A stretch of 64,000 bases of DNA from JAEYZS01 sp964469265 (GCA_964469265.1 CAYXYF010000006.1:1-64000); one strand, 5' to 3'; counted from the stretch's first letter, positions 35,504 through 43,515 are shown. Made by a program: numbers and translations. Notes: generated by a model from the letters alone, not told the origin.

Positions 35504-35569
35504 TTTTACGGCAGATGATTTTCCCAAGGGTCTTTGAAGCCCAACGACGGTACTCCAGTGAAACTCGCG

Positions 35570-36391
35570 TCAAATTTTCCGCTGATCGACTAGCCTTCGC
35601 AGAATAAAGTAATAGTGATGCGGCAATATCTTTGAACTTGAACTTGCGCACATGATTGAAATTCTTAGACAGTTCTTTTTTCCAGTCAAAGTTTCGTATT
35701 CGTCACCAAGGCCCATCATGTGACCTAGTTCGTGTGCGATGGTCTGTGGTCCCCACCTTCGTGACCAATTGACACTGTAGGGGCCTCTCGTCTTATCCAA
35801 GATATTTAAAGAGTAATGAGCTTGTCTTTTATCTTTCACGACTTCAAATAAAAACCTGTAGCTGAAATCAAGCTCAGGTCTGGAGTCATTCCAAAGATCT
35901 TCAGCCTCCTGAATTCGCTTTTTAAAATTTTCAAGGTCCTTTCCCTTTGGATTTTTAAAATGAATTTTTACGCGAATAATTCGAGATTTAACGTCGTCTG
36001 ACAGGATATCGTATTTGTAACTCATCGGCCAAAAACCAACATAGGTAATGGCCCCGCTCTGTAATTCTCTTTGATTCAGAAGTGCGCTATTGATTTTGTC
36101 TGGGTGTGGAAAAAGAGAGTAGGAGTCTTCTAAGTGCACACTAAATGACTTCATCGATTCGCTTTTCTTGGCCAAAAGCTCTTTTGAAAAAATTAAATTA
36201 TAAAGCCACAGATAATGATTTGGATTTCGTAAAGGAGTTAAATGAATTGAGGGTCGCTCGCGGTACATCTTTTCTGCAAGCTCTGGATCAAAATCAAAAG
36301 GCAATTCATGGTGAGCATTTAGGCCGCCATCTTCTGCAAAAGCCGGAAGACCTGCGCAAAAAACCATTATAACAAGTATTATCCCTCTCAT
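35570..36391 (-). CDS. Secreted metzincin-like zinc protease
   Basis: 273 aa from ATG 36391 (G-rich ribosome-binding site; an ATG at 36403 is also possible). A signal peptide ends near 'CAGLPAFA'. The zinc motif is 'IAHELGHMMGLGDEY' with His220, Glu221 and His224, and Asp230 in the place of the third His. A Met-turn candidate follows about 23 residues after the second His ('RISIMCASSSS'). HExxHxxGxxD plus a Met-turn is a metzincin layout, as in snapalysin. The rest of the protein is not recognised. A secreted protease would suit a predator, but the substrate is unknown. Confidence 0.72.
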   Translation of the reverse strand: MRGIILVIMVFCAGLPAFAEDGGLNAHHELPFDFDPELAEKMYRERPSIHLTPLRNPNHYLWLYNLIFSKELLAKKSESMKSFSVHLEDSYSLFPHPDKINSALLNQRELQSGAITYVGFWPMSYKYDILSDDVKSRIIRVKIHFKNPKGKDLENFKKRIQEAEDLWNDSRPELDFSYRFLFEVVKDKRQAHYSLNILDKTRGPYSVNWSRRWGPQTIAHELGHMMGLGDEYETLTGKKNCLRISIMCASSSSKILPHHYYFILRRLVDQRKI

Positions 36392-36467
36392 AGCACCCCC
36401 CATGCCCTTTGATTAGATGAAAATCTTGGGCATGAGTCAAGTGCACTGCTAGCGGTGTATTTGTGTT

Positions 36468-37031
36468 TTAGACGACTTGAATAGCTTCTTTTGTGTTTTT
36501 TAGAATTTGATCAATTTCATAGCGCCAGCTTTGCGGAAATTCTAGCTGATGGTCAGAATATCCATCGACTTTGTCTGGGCTGTATTCTAGCGTCACCGAT
36601 TTTCCATTGGAAATCCTTCGAAATCGGACCGAATTTTTCGGAAGCTCATGATGACCATAGGAAATTAAACCTTTTCTCACAAACCTATCTTGTAGACCTG
36701 GAAAGCCAGAGTCCGCCCATGCACCCGTGATATAACTAATGACATTTGATTTTGGACCTGTCGCGCGCTCAAGATTTGATTCAAATTCGACTGTAATGTC
36801 TCCGCGCTGACATACACCATTTTCTGGATATAGAGTCTCAATGGCCCTTTTAGAAATCAAGTACGCCCCTGTGATCGCGTGACAAGCATGTCCTGATAAC
36901 TTGTAGCAGTCCATGAGTGTAATCTCAAAGTGACTCTCGTCTTCAGACCCTCCCAAGAACTCAGCAAATGGCTCGTACACTTTAATTGAAGTTGCTTTTG
37001 CAGACTCCGCTAAACTTTTGTTATATCCCAT
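36468..37031 (-). CDS. FmdE-like protein of unknown function, divergent from nnrS
   Basis: 187 aa, no signal peptide or membrane helix. A block with 'ITLMDCYKLSGHACHAITGAY' followed by 'CQRGDITVEF' resembles the core of FmdE/FwdE-type proteins, which have a Cys/His pair ahead of a helix and a later Cys. The Cys and His residues (DCYK, GHACH, VCQRGD) could bind a metal or haem. It diverges from nnrS across 144 bases that hold a palindrome, so shared control by the NsrR-like repressor is likely. Function in nitric oxide handling is a guess from place only. Confidence 0.5.
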   Translation of the reverse strand: MGYNKSLAESAKATSIKVYEPFAEFLGGSEDESHFEITLMDCYKLSGHACHAITGAYLISKRAIETLYPENGVCQRGDITVEFESNLERATGPKSNVISYITGAWADSGFPGLQDRFVRKGLISYGHHELPKNSVRFRRISNGKSVTLEYSPDKVDGYSDHQLEFPQSWRYEIDQILKNTKEAIQVV

Positions 37032-37116
37032 AACATCTCCTTTTTTACATTTCAGCGCGACCTTGGCGTTAAAACTCTTGCTTTTTTAACCTTCCCAAAA
37101 TATCAATGCTTGAATT

Positions 37117-37135
37117 GTTGTATATTAGATGCAAC
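37117..37135. promoter_or_regulatory. Operator-like palindrome between the FmdE-like gene and nnrS
   Basis: GTTGTAT-ATTAG-ATGCAAC: 7-base arms with one mismatch and a 5-base centre. It overlaps a TATATT hexamer (37121-37126) that could be a -10 box and contains AGATGCA, as in the NsrR half-site AGATGCATTT of other bacteria. With an NsrR-type gene in the same operon this is the likely repressor site for both divergent genes. Confidence 0.5.
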
Positions 37136-37175
37136 ATTAAAAAAGAAGAGTCAACTTCATCTTTGGAGATTCGAA

Positions 37176-38297
37176 ATGAAAAATCTTGCGCCCTATCAAA
37201 TACTATTCCCCCTCGGAATATTCAGTGCCCTATTAGCAGTTGCCATCTGGTTTATCCAAGACCTTCACTGGTTCACAACGCCAGTGATGCTGGTTCATGG
37301 AAAACTCGTCGTCGGTGGATTTTTATGGAGCTTTATCATGGGATTTTTGATGACAGCAGTTCCGAAAATGTCAGGCACTGCAAGCGCCAATACCTTCGAG
37401 AAACTCTTTGCCCTCACATTGATCATTCTACAGATTTTTAATTCGTGGAATATAGATGGGCGATTCTTTTATGGAACACAAATTGTACTGGTTCTGTTCT
37501 TGGCAGTATTTGCATTAAGAAGACTCATTGCTGCAAAAAAATCTGTTCCCGTTTTTTTCTCTCATATAGGTTTAGCTCTTGTGCTTGCCATTGCAGGTTC
37601 GGCTTACTATTACACTGGACGAACCCTAATGGGACTACACCTGTTTCATGTGGGCACAATCTTGATGTTGGTTCTTGGAATTGGCACGAGGTTCTTCTCG
37701 TTTTTGTCAGGCCTCCCTTCTGTATTTGAAACATCAAGCACACCTGCAACCCGCACACTTTTTCACGTTATGGCTTTAGGTATCGCGGGATTGTTATTTA
37801 TGGCGGGCGGCGGTCATTACTGGGCATACTTAGCATTAACCGTACTTCTTTCTTTTTACCTGACTATAATTTGGAAGATTCATCGTAAATCCGATAGACC
37901 GTCCGCTCTCAAGTTTGCAGTTCGCATCGTCGCAGCGAGTATACCAGCGTCGTTTTTCTTATGCTGGCTCTATCCAATGCACGTTGTAACTTATCTTCAT
38001 ATTCTTTTCATCGGATGCTTTACTCTGATCACACTCGGTGTTGCAACTCGGGTCACACTTGCCCATGGATCTTACTCGACAGATCGTGAGATGAGCTCCA
38101 AAGCGCTTTGGGTTCTTGTTATCTGCATTGTTTTGGCCTTTTTAAGTCGTATATTTTACGGATACACATTGGGCGATTGGAAGAAGAGCTTCTTGCACCT
38201 AGCTGGAACGTTTTGGTTTATTGGCCTCTCAGCATGGTGCTATGCTTTTTTCTTTAAAATGTTCAAACCAGGCGAACTTAAAAAACCATCTTGTTAG
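37176..38297 (+). CDS. nnrS: NnrS family haem/copper membrane protein (nitric oxide response)
   Basis: 373 aa, about 12 membrane helices. Seen: 'VMLVHGKLVVGGFLWSFIMG', 'FLMTAVPKMSG', 'LHLFHVGTILMLVLGIGTRF' and 'LFIGCFTLITLGVATRVTLA', with His residues in helices suited to haem binding. NnrS proteins protect cells against nitric oxide by an unclear mechanism. The ATG at 37176 has GGAG 7 bases upstream; a longer frame starts at 37110 within the operator region. It lies 11 bases before the Rrf2-type repressor gene. Confidence 0.88.
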   Translation: MKNLAPYQILFPLGIFSALLAVAIWFIQDLHWFTTPVMLVHGKLVVGGFLWSFIMGFLMTAVPKMSGTASANTFEKLFALTLIILQIFNSWNIDGRFFYGTQIVLVLFLAVFALRRLIAAKKSVPVFFSHIGLALVLAIAGSAYYYTGRTLMGLHLFHVGTILMLVLGIGTRFFSFLSGLPSVFETSSTPATRTLFHVMALGIAGLLFMAGGGHYWAYLALTVLLSFYLTIIWKIHRKSDRPSALKFAVRIVAASIPASFFLCWLYPMHVVTYLHILFIGCFTLITLGVATRVTLAHGSYSTDREMSSKALWVLVICIVLAFLSRIFYGYTLGDWKKSFLHLAGTFWFIGLSAWCYAFFFKMFKPGELKKPSC

Positions 38298-38308
38298 AGG
38301 AATAAGCT

Positions 38309-38716
38309 ATGCGACTGACTGATCACACAGATTATTCTTTAAGAGTTTTGATGTACCTTAATCAAACAAAAGATTTAGCAACTCTTAAAGATTTATCAAA
38401 AAGTCTTGGCATTTCACGAAACAACCTGATTAAGGTCTCAGCGCAGCTTTCGGATCTTGGGTTGGTAGAAGCGACCAGAGGTGCATCTGGTGGTTTAAAA
38501 ATTAAAGCCACGACTGGCAAAAAAACTCTCAAAGAAATTGTCGGCCAGACAGAGCAGCAATTCCGCATGGCGGAATGTTTTGTGAATAAAAATTCGACTT
38601 GCACCTTTGTTCACTCCTGTAAGCTAAAAACAACACTTAAAGGTGCTCTGAACGCATTTTTAGACACGCTAGCAGATACCACCGTCGACGACATCACGCC
38701 GCCCCGACCGCTTTAG
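38309..38716 (+). CDS. nsrR: Rrf2 family Fe-S repressor, NsrR type
   Basis: 135 aa. Winged helix at the N-terminus ('MRLTDHTDYSLRVLMYLNQT', then 'LGISRNNLIKVSAQLSDLGL') and three Cys in 'AECFVNKNSTCTFVHSCKL' spaced C-X7-C-X5-C, the Fe-S ligand region of NsrR. NsrR senses nitric oxide by damage to its cluster and lifts repression of detoxification genes. Its linkage to nnrS supports the call over IscR or other Rrf2 proteins. AGAGGA precedes the ATG. Confidence 0.85.
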   Translation: MRLTDHTDYSLRVLMYLNQTKDLATLKDLSKSLGISRNNLIKVSAQLSDLGLVEATRGASGGLKIKATTGKKTLKEIVGQTEQQFRMAECFVNKNSTCTFVHSCKLKTTLKGALNAFLDTLADTTVDDITPPRPL

Positions 38717-38802
38717 ATGACTTTCATCCAAAAGCTTCTTGGAAATTGATCGTTTTAATGCCATAAATAAATCCCGATTAATCACTAAAAAGGAACTCAG
38801 GT

Positions 38803-39252
38803 ATGAAATCAGTTACGGAATTTTGGAATATCAATCTCGTTAAAGGCCTTAAGGCAAAAGAAGCTCTTCTTGCAGAAGGAAAAACTCCTGAAGAAATTCA
38901 AGCAAGCCTTGGCGAAACCTTTAAGCTCGAAGGTGATAAGCTAAAGCACTTTACAAATGCTTTAGAAGTCGCAAGCCAAAATCCTGAAAAACTGCACAGA
39001 GTTCTTGTTGTGACGTTTTCTGAGGGTGAAAGCGTTCCTTCAAATGCAATTCAAGTGGACGATCACCATTACGTTCCTGCGTTTATTAAAGAACCAGCAG
39101 CAGCAACTGCATCTAAAGACGACGCTAAACCTGGTCGCAGAGGCGGACGATCTCCACGCGGACCTGGCGGCGGACAAAAAACGAAAACTTCTCCGTGGGG
39201 ACTCACTCCAGAAGAAATCGCAGCAAAGAAGGGCGCTGGAAAGAAGGCCTAA
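38803..39252 (+). CDS. Unknown protein with an RGG-like basic tail
   Basis: 149 aa, not recognised. Residues 1-90 look folded and mixed helical ('FWNINLVKGLKAKEALLAEG', 'HRVLVVTFSEGESVP'). After an Ala/Lys linker comes 'GRRGGRSPRGPGGGQ' and a Lys-rich end. Such Arg/Gly tails commonly bind RNA, but no known RNA-binding domain is evident. AAGGA lies before the ATG. Its stop overlaps the start of the thioesterase gene (TAATG), so the two are translated together. No function assigned. Confidence 0.6.
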   Translation: MKSVTEFWNINLVKGLKAKEALLAEGKTPEEIQASLGETFKLEGDKLKHFTNALEVASQNPEKLHRVLVVTFSEGESVPSNAIQVDDHHYVPAFIKEPAAATASKDDAKPGRRGGRSPRGPGGGQKTKTSPWGLTPEEIAAKKGAGKKA

Positions 39253-39674
39253 TGATTTGGGCAAAGAAACCAACCATCGAAGAACTCCAAAGAGCTTGCA
39301 AAGGAACCCTTTGTGAGCACCTTGGAATGGAGTTTATTGAATGTGGTGATGATTATCTGACGGCTAAAATGCCTGTCGATCATCGCACAATTCAGCCAGC
39401 AGGGCTTCTTCATGGCGGGGCTTCAGTCGCACTTGCCGAAACTCTTGGGAGTATTGCTTCAGTCCTTTGTATAAAATCAGAAAACAAAATGCCCGTGGGT
39501 GTAGAAATCAATGCCAACCATTTAAAAGCAACCACTTCGGGCTTCGTGGTTGGAAAAGTCACCCCCATTCGAAGAGGGCAGACTGTCCACGTCTGGAATA
39601 TTGAAATCCGAAATGAAAAAGGCGACCTCACCTGTGTGAGTCGCCTTACCGTTATGGTTGTTGATCGAAAATAA
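39252..39674 (+). CDS. Hot-dog thioesterase (PaaI/YdiI family)
   Basis: 140 aa acyl-CoA thioesterase-like protein. The active-site block is 'GLLHGGASVALAETLGSIAS' (HGG with the catalytic acidic residue in AET), preceded by 'DHRTIQPAG' and followed by 'GVEINANHLKATTSGFVVG'. This matches the YdiI/EntH/MenI group that hydrolyses aryl- or hydroxyaryl-CoA esters. No menaquinone or siderophore genes are nearby, so the substrate is open. The ATG shares a base with the preceding stop. Confidence 0.88.
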   Translation: MIWAKKPTIEELQRACKGTLCEHLGMEFIECGDDYLTAKMPVDHRTIQPAGLLHGGASVALAETLGSIASVLCIKSENKMPVGVEINANHLKATTSGFVVGKVTPIRRGQTVHVWNIEIRNEKGDLTCVSRLTVMVVDRK

Positions 39675-39687
39675 AAACTGTTCTTTT

Positions 39688-40620
39688 TTAGTGAACTCTG
39701 ACATTACCAGTAACATTTGTCACAGTTCCAGTGATTGAACCACCCTTTACATTCACGTTTCCTTTATGAGTATCAACGTACCCAAGGTTTCCATTTTCAA
39801 CTCGGATATTCCCTCGGGTGTTGTAAGTGCTATTTAGACTGCCATCATAAACAACGGCATTTCCAGTGTGGCGTTCGATATCGCCGACACTACCACTATG
39901 AACTGTCACATTACCTCTTTGATTGCGAACATATTGAATATCACCATTTACGACATTCACATTGCCTACGCCATTTCGAACTTCTCCGATGCTTCCGTTG
40001 TTAACTCGTAAATTCCCCACGTGACCATTGACCAAACAGACGTTTCCGCCATCGAGCAAAATATTTCCTTTTGAAGTTCGCTCTATCACGCCGACGTTCA
40101 TGTTGCAGATTAACAAGTTACCAGTAACATCTTTAATATGATCAATTGAGGCACTTCCTATTCCCACTAATACAAGATTCCCTTTGGTATTTCTAATTGA
40201 GACAATGTTTCCAGCTCTGACTTTCAGATTCCCCTTAAAGTTTTTGATTGTAGACCCATCGTCTAAAGCTAATAGGCTTTGCACGTTTTCAATGTATCTG
40301 AGACATTCGTTTGAAGTTGCTACAAGATTGTTTGAGTCAGGGCACGTTACGGGAATGTTATCTTCACCTGGAGGAATAACATCATCTACGACATCGTCCC
40401 CGTCGTCTATGGGTTGTATGACTTCAGTATCTTCCCCTGGATTATTTTCTTGGTCCGCAATAGCCTCAAGATCTTCAGGAGAAAGATCTCCAAGGTCTGG
40501 GTCATAGCTGTTTAGCAAGCTGAATTGGCCCGAAGCATCCTCAAAAGAAATTTTGTTTCCTTCGTTTTGACACCCGACCATGGCCACCGCACAAATTAGA
40601 ATTCCCAAATAGGTTTTCAT
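39688..40620 (-). CDS. Lipoprotein with 17-residue beta-solenoid repeats
   Basis: 310 aa. Signal peptide with lipobox 'AMVGC', then an acidic low-complexity linker (about 40-90) with Asp, Glu and Pro. From about residue 128 to the end, about ten repeats of 17 residues run with the pattern GN(V/L)xVxxGxIxxVxxxx, for example 'GNVNVVNGDIQYVRNQR', 'GNVTVHSGSVGDIERHT' and 'GNIRVENGNLGYVDTHK'. Regular Gly-Asn turns and alternating Val/Ile point to a right-handed beta-helix anchored to a membrane. No enzymatic motif is seen. It may be a surface adhesin or scaffold. I know no named family for it. Confidence 0.72.
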   Translation of the reverse strand: MKTYLGILICAVAMVGCQNEGNKISFEDASGQFSLLNSYDPDLGDLSPEDLEAIADQENNPGEDTEVIQPIDDGDDVVDDVIPPGEDNIPVTCPDSNNLVATSNECLRYIENVQSLLALDDGSTIKNFKGNLKVRAGNIVSIRNTKGNLVLVGIGSASIDHIKDVTGNLLICNMNVGVIERTSKGNILLDGGNVCLVNGHVGNLRVNNGSIGEVRNGVGNVNVVNGDIQYVRNQRGNVTVHSGSVGDIERHTGNAVVYDGSLNSTYNTRGNIRVENGNLGYVDTHKGNVNVKGGSITGTVTNVTGNVRVH

Positions 40621-40710
40621 GTATCACCTCGCTACAAGTATAAGTAGCAAGTCCGATACCGCTCTAGGTCGCCGAAACAGCTTAAAAGCCGACCAAATGT
40701 GTTGAACAAA

Positions 40711-40740
40711 AAAAAATGTGCAGTGATTGCACATTTTTTT
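40711..40740 (-). terminator. Rho-independent terminator between two minus-strand exported-protein genes
   Basis: Stem AAAAAATGTGCA / TGCACATTTTTT with loop GTGAT, fully symmetric with A and T runs. It ends transcripts of the gene at 40788-41381 before the lipoprotein gene, and could work in either direction. Confidence 0.88.
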
Positions 40741-40787
40741 GAAAAACAGATGTCTTAAATGAATACGTTAGCTCAACTCAGGTTTTA

Positions 40788-41381
40788 CTAAAAACCAATA
40801 TTGATAATTGGCGATACAACAAACAACCCTTTTCTATGAAAGTTGATAAGACCAATTTGTATCCCATGAAGGTCTGTTGCATCGTTAACAAGACCAATTT
40901 GAAAACCGTGAACAGTGCGGGCCTTATTGTAAACTCCAATTTGTGCTCCGTAGATGCCTGTATGCCCACTTAAATTCACAAGAGCAGCCTGTATACCAAC
41001 AACCGTTGAACTTGCTTTATTCATATTTAAAATACCAGCAAGCTGAAATCCATAAACCGTGGTTTTGTTTGTGTTCCAGTTAGCAACACCAGCAAGTTGG
41101 GTACCGATAGCAGTTGTGCTCCCCTCAGTCCAATTTAAAATACCTGCTGCTCCAATACCTGTAAACGTCTGCTTCGTTCTGTTCGCTACAACACCGAAAT
41201 CAAAACCATAGACGCTTCTATGCGAGCCATACAAAAGATTCAACCGCAACCCAGTCACTGAGAAATCATCTGGTGGAAACTGCACAGGATTCACCACTGA
41301 AACGCTCACAGGTGATACTGCTGCAAACAGCGGCGTTGATAATAAAAGAACTAATCCGAAAGAAAGTATTAATTTTGTCAT
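40788..41381 (-). CDS. Exported GxQxGLxN-repeat protein
   Basis: 197 aa with a signal peptide ending near 'STPLFA'. The mature protein repeats units of about 16-19 residues of the form (V/I)xGxQ(L/I)(A/G)xxN: 'AIGTQLAGVANW', 'VYGFQLAGILNM', 'VVGIQAALVNLS', 'IYGAQIGVYNKA', 'VHGFQIGLVNDA' and 'LHGIQIGLINFH'. The lead-in 'PPDDFSVTGLRLNLLYGSHR' is like that of Leptospira LA_2272-type surface repeat proteins. Amphipathic strand spacing suggests an outer-membrane or surface protein. Function unknown. Ends in '..IINIGF', with a terminal aromatic as in barrel proteins. Confidence 0.7.
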   Translation of the reverse strand: MTKLILSFGLVLLLSTPLFAAVSPVSVSVVNPVQFPPDDFSVTGLRLNLLYGSHRSVYGFDFGVVANRTKQTFTGIGAAGILNWTEGSTTAIGTQLAGVANWNTNKTTVYGFQLAGILNMNKASSTVVGIQAALVNLSGHTGIYGAQIGVYNKARTVHGFQIGLVNDATDLHGIQIGLINFHRKGLFVVSPIINIGF

Positions 41382-41447
41382 AAATAATTGTTGCTTGATG
41401 TTCTTTCAGAAATCAAACATCAATTCAACAAATGCCTATACTTTAAT

Positions 41448-42809
41448 CTAGGCTGCGCGTTTTGTAACAACAAGTTCACTCAAAGCGGTGAACGCGATCT
41501 TATCCATCTCGTATATTTTAGATTTCATTTTTGTAATGGCATCAGATGGCAACATGGCGATGCCACCACTCGGAGGAATAACTGCATAGTTACAGTATGT
41601 ATCTGCCACAGCTACGATTTTAGTAAATGGGTGCAAGTTAGTTTGGCTCACCGCCCTCGGATATCCGTTAGACAAATAATTTTCGTGGTGTTCAAAGGCC
41701 ACATACACCGCTTCAGGAGGCGCGTTTCTGATACTTTCTAATATTTCTTTTCCGCGCACAGTGTGGCTCTCAAAGTTTTTTCGTTCTTGCGCTGTCAACT
41801 GATAGCGAGGCTTCGTTAATAATTCCTTGGGTAATTCTTTTTTACCGATGTCGTGAAATAAACCAGCAAACGCTAATTTAAAAAGCACCGTCGAACTTGT
41901 CCAACCCATTTTTCTCGCAATCAGAATAGATATAGCTGATACAGATAAGCTATGGGCATAAAGAAAATCAACGTGGTCGTGCAAATCGACTAAGATCGAT
42001 GTGATTTCGTTGTCGTTAGTGATGATATCAAGGCTTGATTGCACAAATTCTTTTGCAAAGTAACAAGACTCTTGATCCAGATGTTCTGAAAATATTTGTT
42101 GAGACAGCAACTCACCAGTATAAGCAAGAAAGCGCGCCTTCTTTTTGGTATCGATAGCAGCGCACCCCGCTAAAGCCTTCGTGAGTTGCAACGAAAACCC
42201 TACCAATCCAGGGAAGTCACTTTTATGAATATAAAGATGAGAAATACCTTTCGTTTTAAAAAGTTCAATTTTTTCGTCGGGGATCTTTCCACCTTTATGA
42301 GCAATTTTAACGTATTTGTTTTCACGAAGTTTTAAGTACAGCGCACACATTGTTTCTTTTTGCGATACGAAATCTTCTACAGGGACTTTAAAAAATTCGA
42401 GTTCTTTTGCGTATTTTTTTGAAAGGTCCTCATCCAGCGGTGGGGGCTTAACCACAACCTGATCAATCTTAGTAATGAGATCTTCACGAGTAAACGGTTT
42501 TCTGAAGTAAGCAGCTGCGCCCAACGTATATGTTTTTTCCTCTTCTCCGTCCGTTACGAATCCTGTCATCAATATAACTGGGCAGGTCTTTCCGCTTTGA
42601 GTGACCCACTCTAATAATTCGATCCCGCTAAAAAATGGCATCTGGACGTCTGAAAGAATAAGGTCGACATCCTCTATAGATAAAATCGACTTTGCCACAC
42701 GTCCGTCTTCTGCGACCAACACACTGAACTCGCCTTCTAGACTTCTCACCAAGGCATCACAGAAGGTCTTATCATTTTCTACTATCAATATCTTTCGTTT
42801 TAATCTCAT
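41448..42809 (-). CDS. Response regulator with HD-GYP phosphodiesterase domain
   Basis: 453 aa. A receiver domain (1-120) with phospho-acceptor Asp54 in 'DLILSDVQMPFFSGIELL', a middle region (about 140-240) of no clear family, and a C-terminal HD-GYP domain with 'FAGLFHDIGKKELPKELL' and 'FEHHENYLSNGYPR'. HD-GYP enzymes hydrolyse c-di-GMP. The metal-binding HD and HH residues and GYP are present, but the canonical HHExxDGxGYP lacks its Asp and first Gly. No sensor kinase is adjacent, so it is an orphan regulator. GGAGA precedes the ATG. Confidence 0.87.
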   Translation of the reverse strand: MRLKRKILIVENDKTFCDALVRSLEGEFSVLVAEDGRVAKSILSIEDVDLILSDVQMPFFSGIELLEWVTQSGKTCPVILMTGFVTDGEEEKTYTLGAAAYFRKPFTREDLITKIDQVVVKPPPLDEDLSKKYAKELEFFKVPVEDFVSQKETMCALYLKLRENKYVKIAHKGGKIPDEKIELFKTKGISHLYIHKSDFPGLVGFSLQLTKALAGCAAIDTKKKARFLAYTGELLSQQIFSEHLDQESCYFAKEFVQSSLDIITNDNEITSILVDLHDHVDFLYAHSLSVSAISILIARKMGWTSSTVLFKLAFAGLFHDIGKKELPKELLTKPRYQLTAQERKNFESHTVRGKEILESIRNAPPEAVYVAFEHHENYLSNGYPRAVSQTNLHPFTKIVAVADTYCNYAVIPPSGGIAMLPSDAITKMKSKIYEMDKIAFTALSELVVTKRAA

Positions 42810-43029
42810 GTCTTCTCCGTTACTCAGATATCGTACGATTATTTTTAATACTTAAGATAATTTGATAAATAATCTCTGTTTCAGAGTTCACGGAGTTTGA
42901 CAAGACGGAGACGGATTTACCCTCAAGAAGATTGAGCTAAGCTAACTTACTATTTTTACTGAAATTGCAGACGCTCCGTTGTGGGGCAAAGGATTATTTA
43001 ATGATTTATTAACTTTTGTTAAGCGTGGG

Positions 43030-43515
43030 CTAGAGGAGTTTTTCGATATCTTTCCCTAAACTCTCAGGTTTGTCCTGAGGTGCGAAGCGGTCAACGACCT
43101 TTCCATCTCTATCAACCAGAAATTTTGTGAAATTCCATTTTATTGCCTCGGTACCAAGGGCACCTTTTTTCTCTTTTTTCAAAAATTTGTAAAGGGGGTG
43201 CGCATTGTCTCCATTGACCTCGATTTTTTCAAACATGGGGAAAGTCACGTTGAATTTGCTACTGCAACTTTTTATCTCATCTGCATTTCCAGGCTCTTGA
43301 TTGCCGAACTGATTACATGGAAAACCTAGCACTTCGAAATCTTGGTTTTTATACTTCTGGTACAATGCCTCCAGGCCCTCGTACTGTGGTGTAAAACCGC
43401 ACTCGCTGGCGACATTTACGATAAGCAAAACCTTTCCTTGAAATTTTTCCAGATCAACATCGTTACCATCGAGTGATTTTGCGTGAAACGAATACACGGA
43501 GTGAGGTGCTGACAT
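43030..43515 (-). CDS. Glutathione peroxidase family (thiol peroxidase)
   Basis: 161 aa, typical of bacterial GPx. The peroxidatic residue is Cys, not selenocysteine, in 'LIVNVASECGFTPQYEGL'. The rest of the tetrad is visible as Gln in 'FPCNQFGNQEPG' and Trp-Asn in 'IKWNFTKFLVDRDGKVV'. Such Cys-GPx enzymes usually use thioredoxin to reduce lipid or hydrogen peroxides. AGGAGGAATCC lies just before the ATG. It stands alone, divergent from the proline-rich gene. Confidence 0.93.
   Translation of the reverse strand: MSAPHSVYSFHAKSLDGNDVDLEKFQGKVLLIVNVASECGFTPQYEGLEALYQKYKNQDFEVLGFPCNQFGNQEPGNADEIKSCSSKFNVTFPMFEKIEVNGDNAHPLYKFLKKEKKGALGTEAIKWNFTKFLVDRDGKVVDRFAPQDKPESLGKDIEKLL

Noticed and set aside
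35265..35537. Open frame running across both tRNA genes
   Set aside because: It is explained by the two tRNAs and their terminator. Its product has no recognisable protein features.
40621..40787. Intergenic region checked for a small gene
   Set aside because: It holds only the terminator at 40711-40740 and no open frame with a ribosome-binding site.
42810..43029. 220-base gap between the HD-GYP gene and the glutathione peroxidase gene
   Set aside because: No gene, tRNA, strong hairpin or promoter pair could be supported. It is probably the upstream region of the HD-GYP gene.
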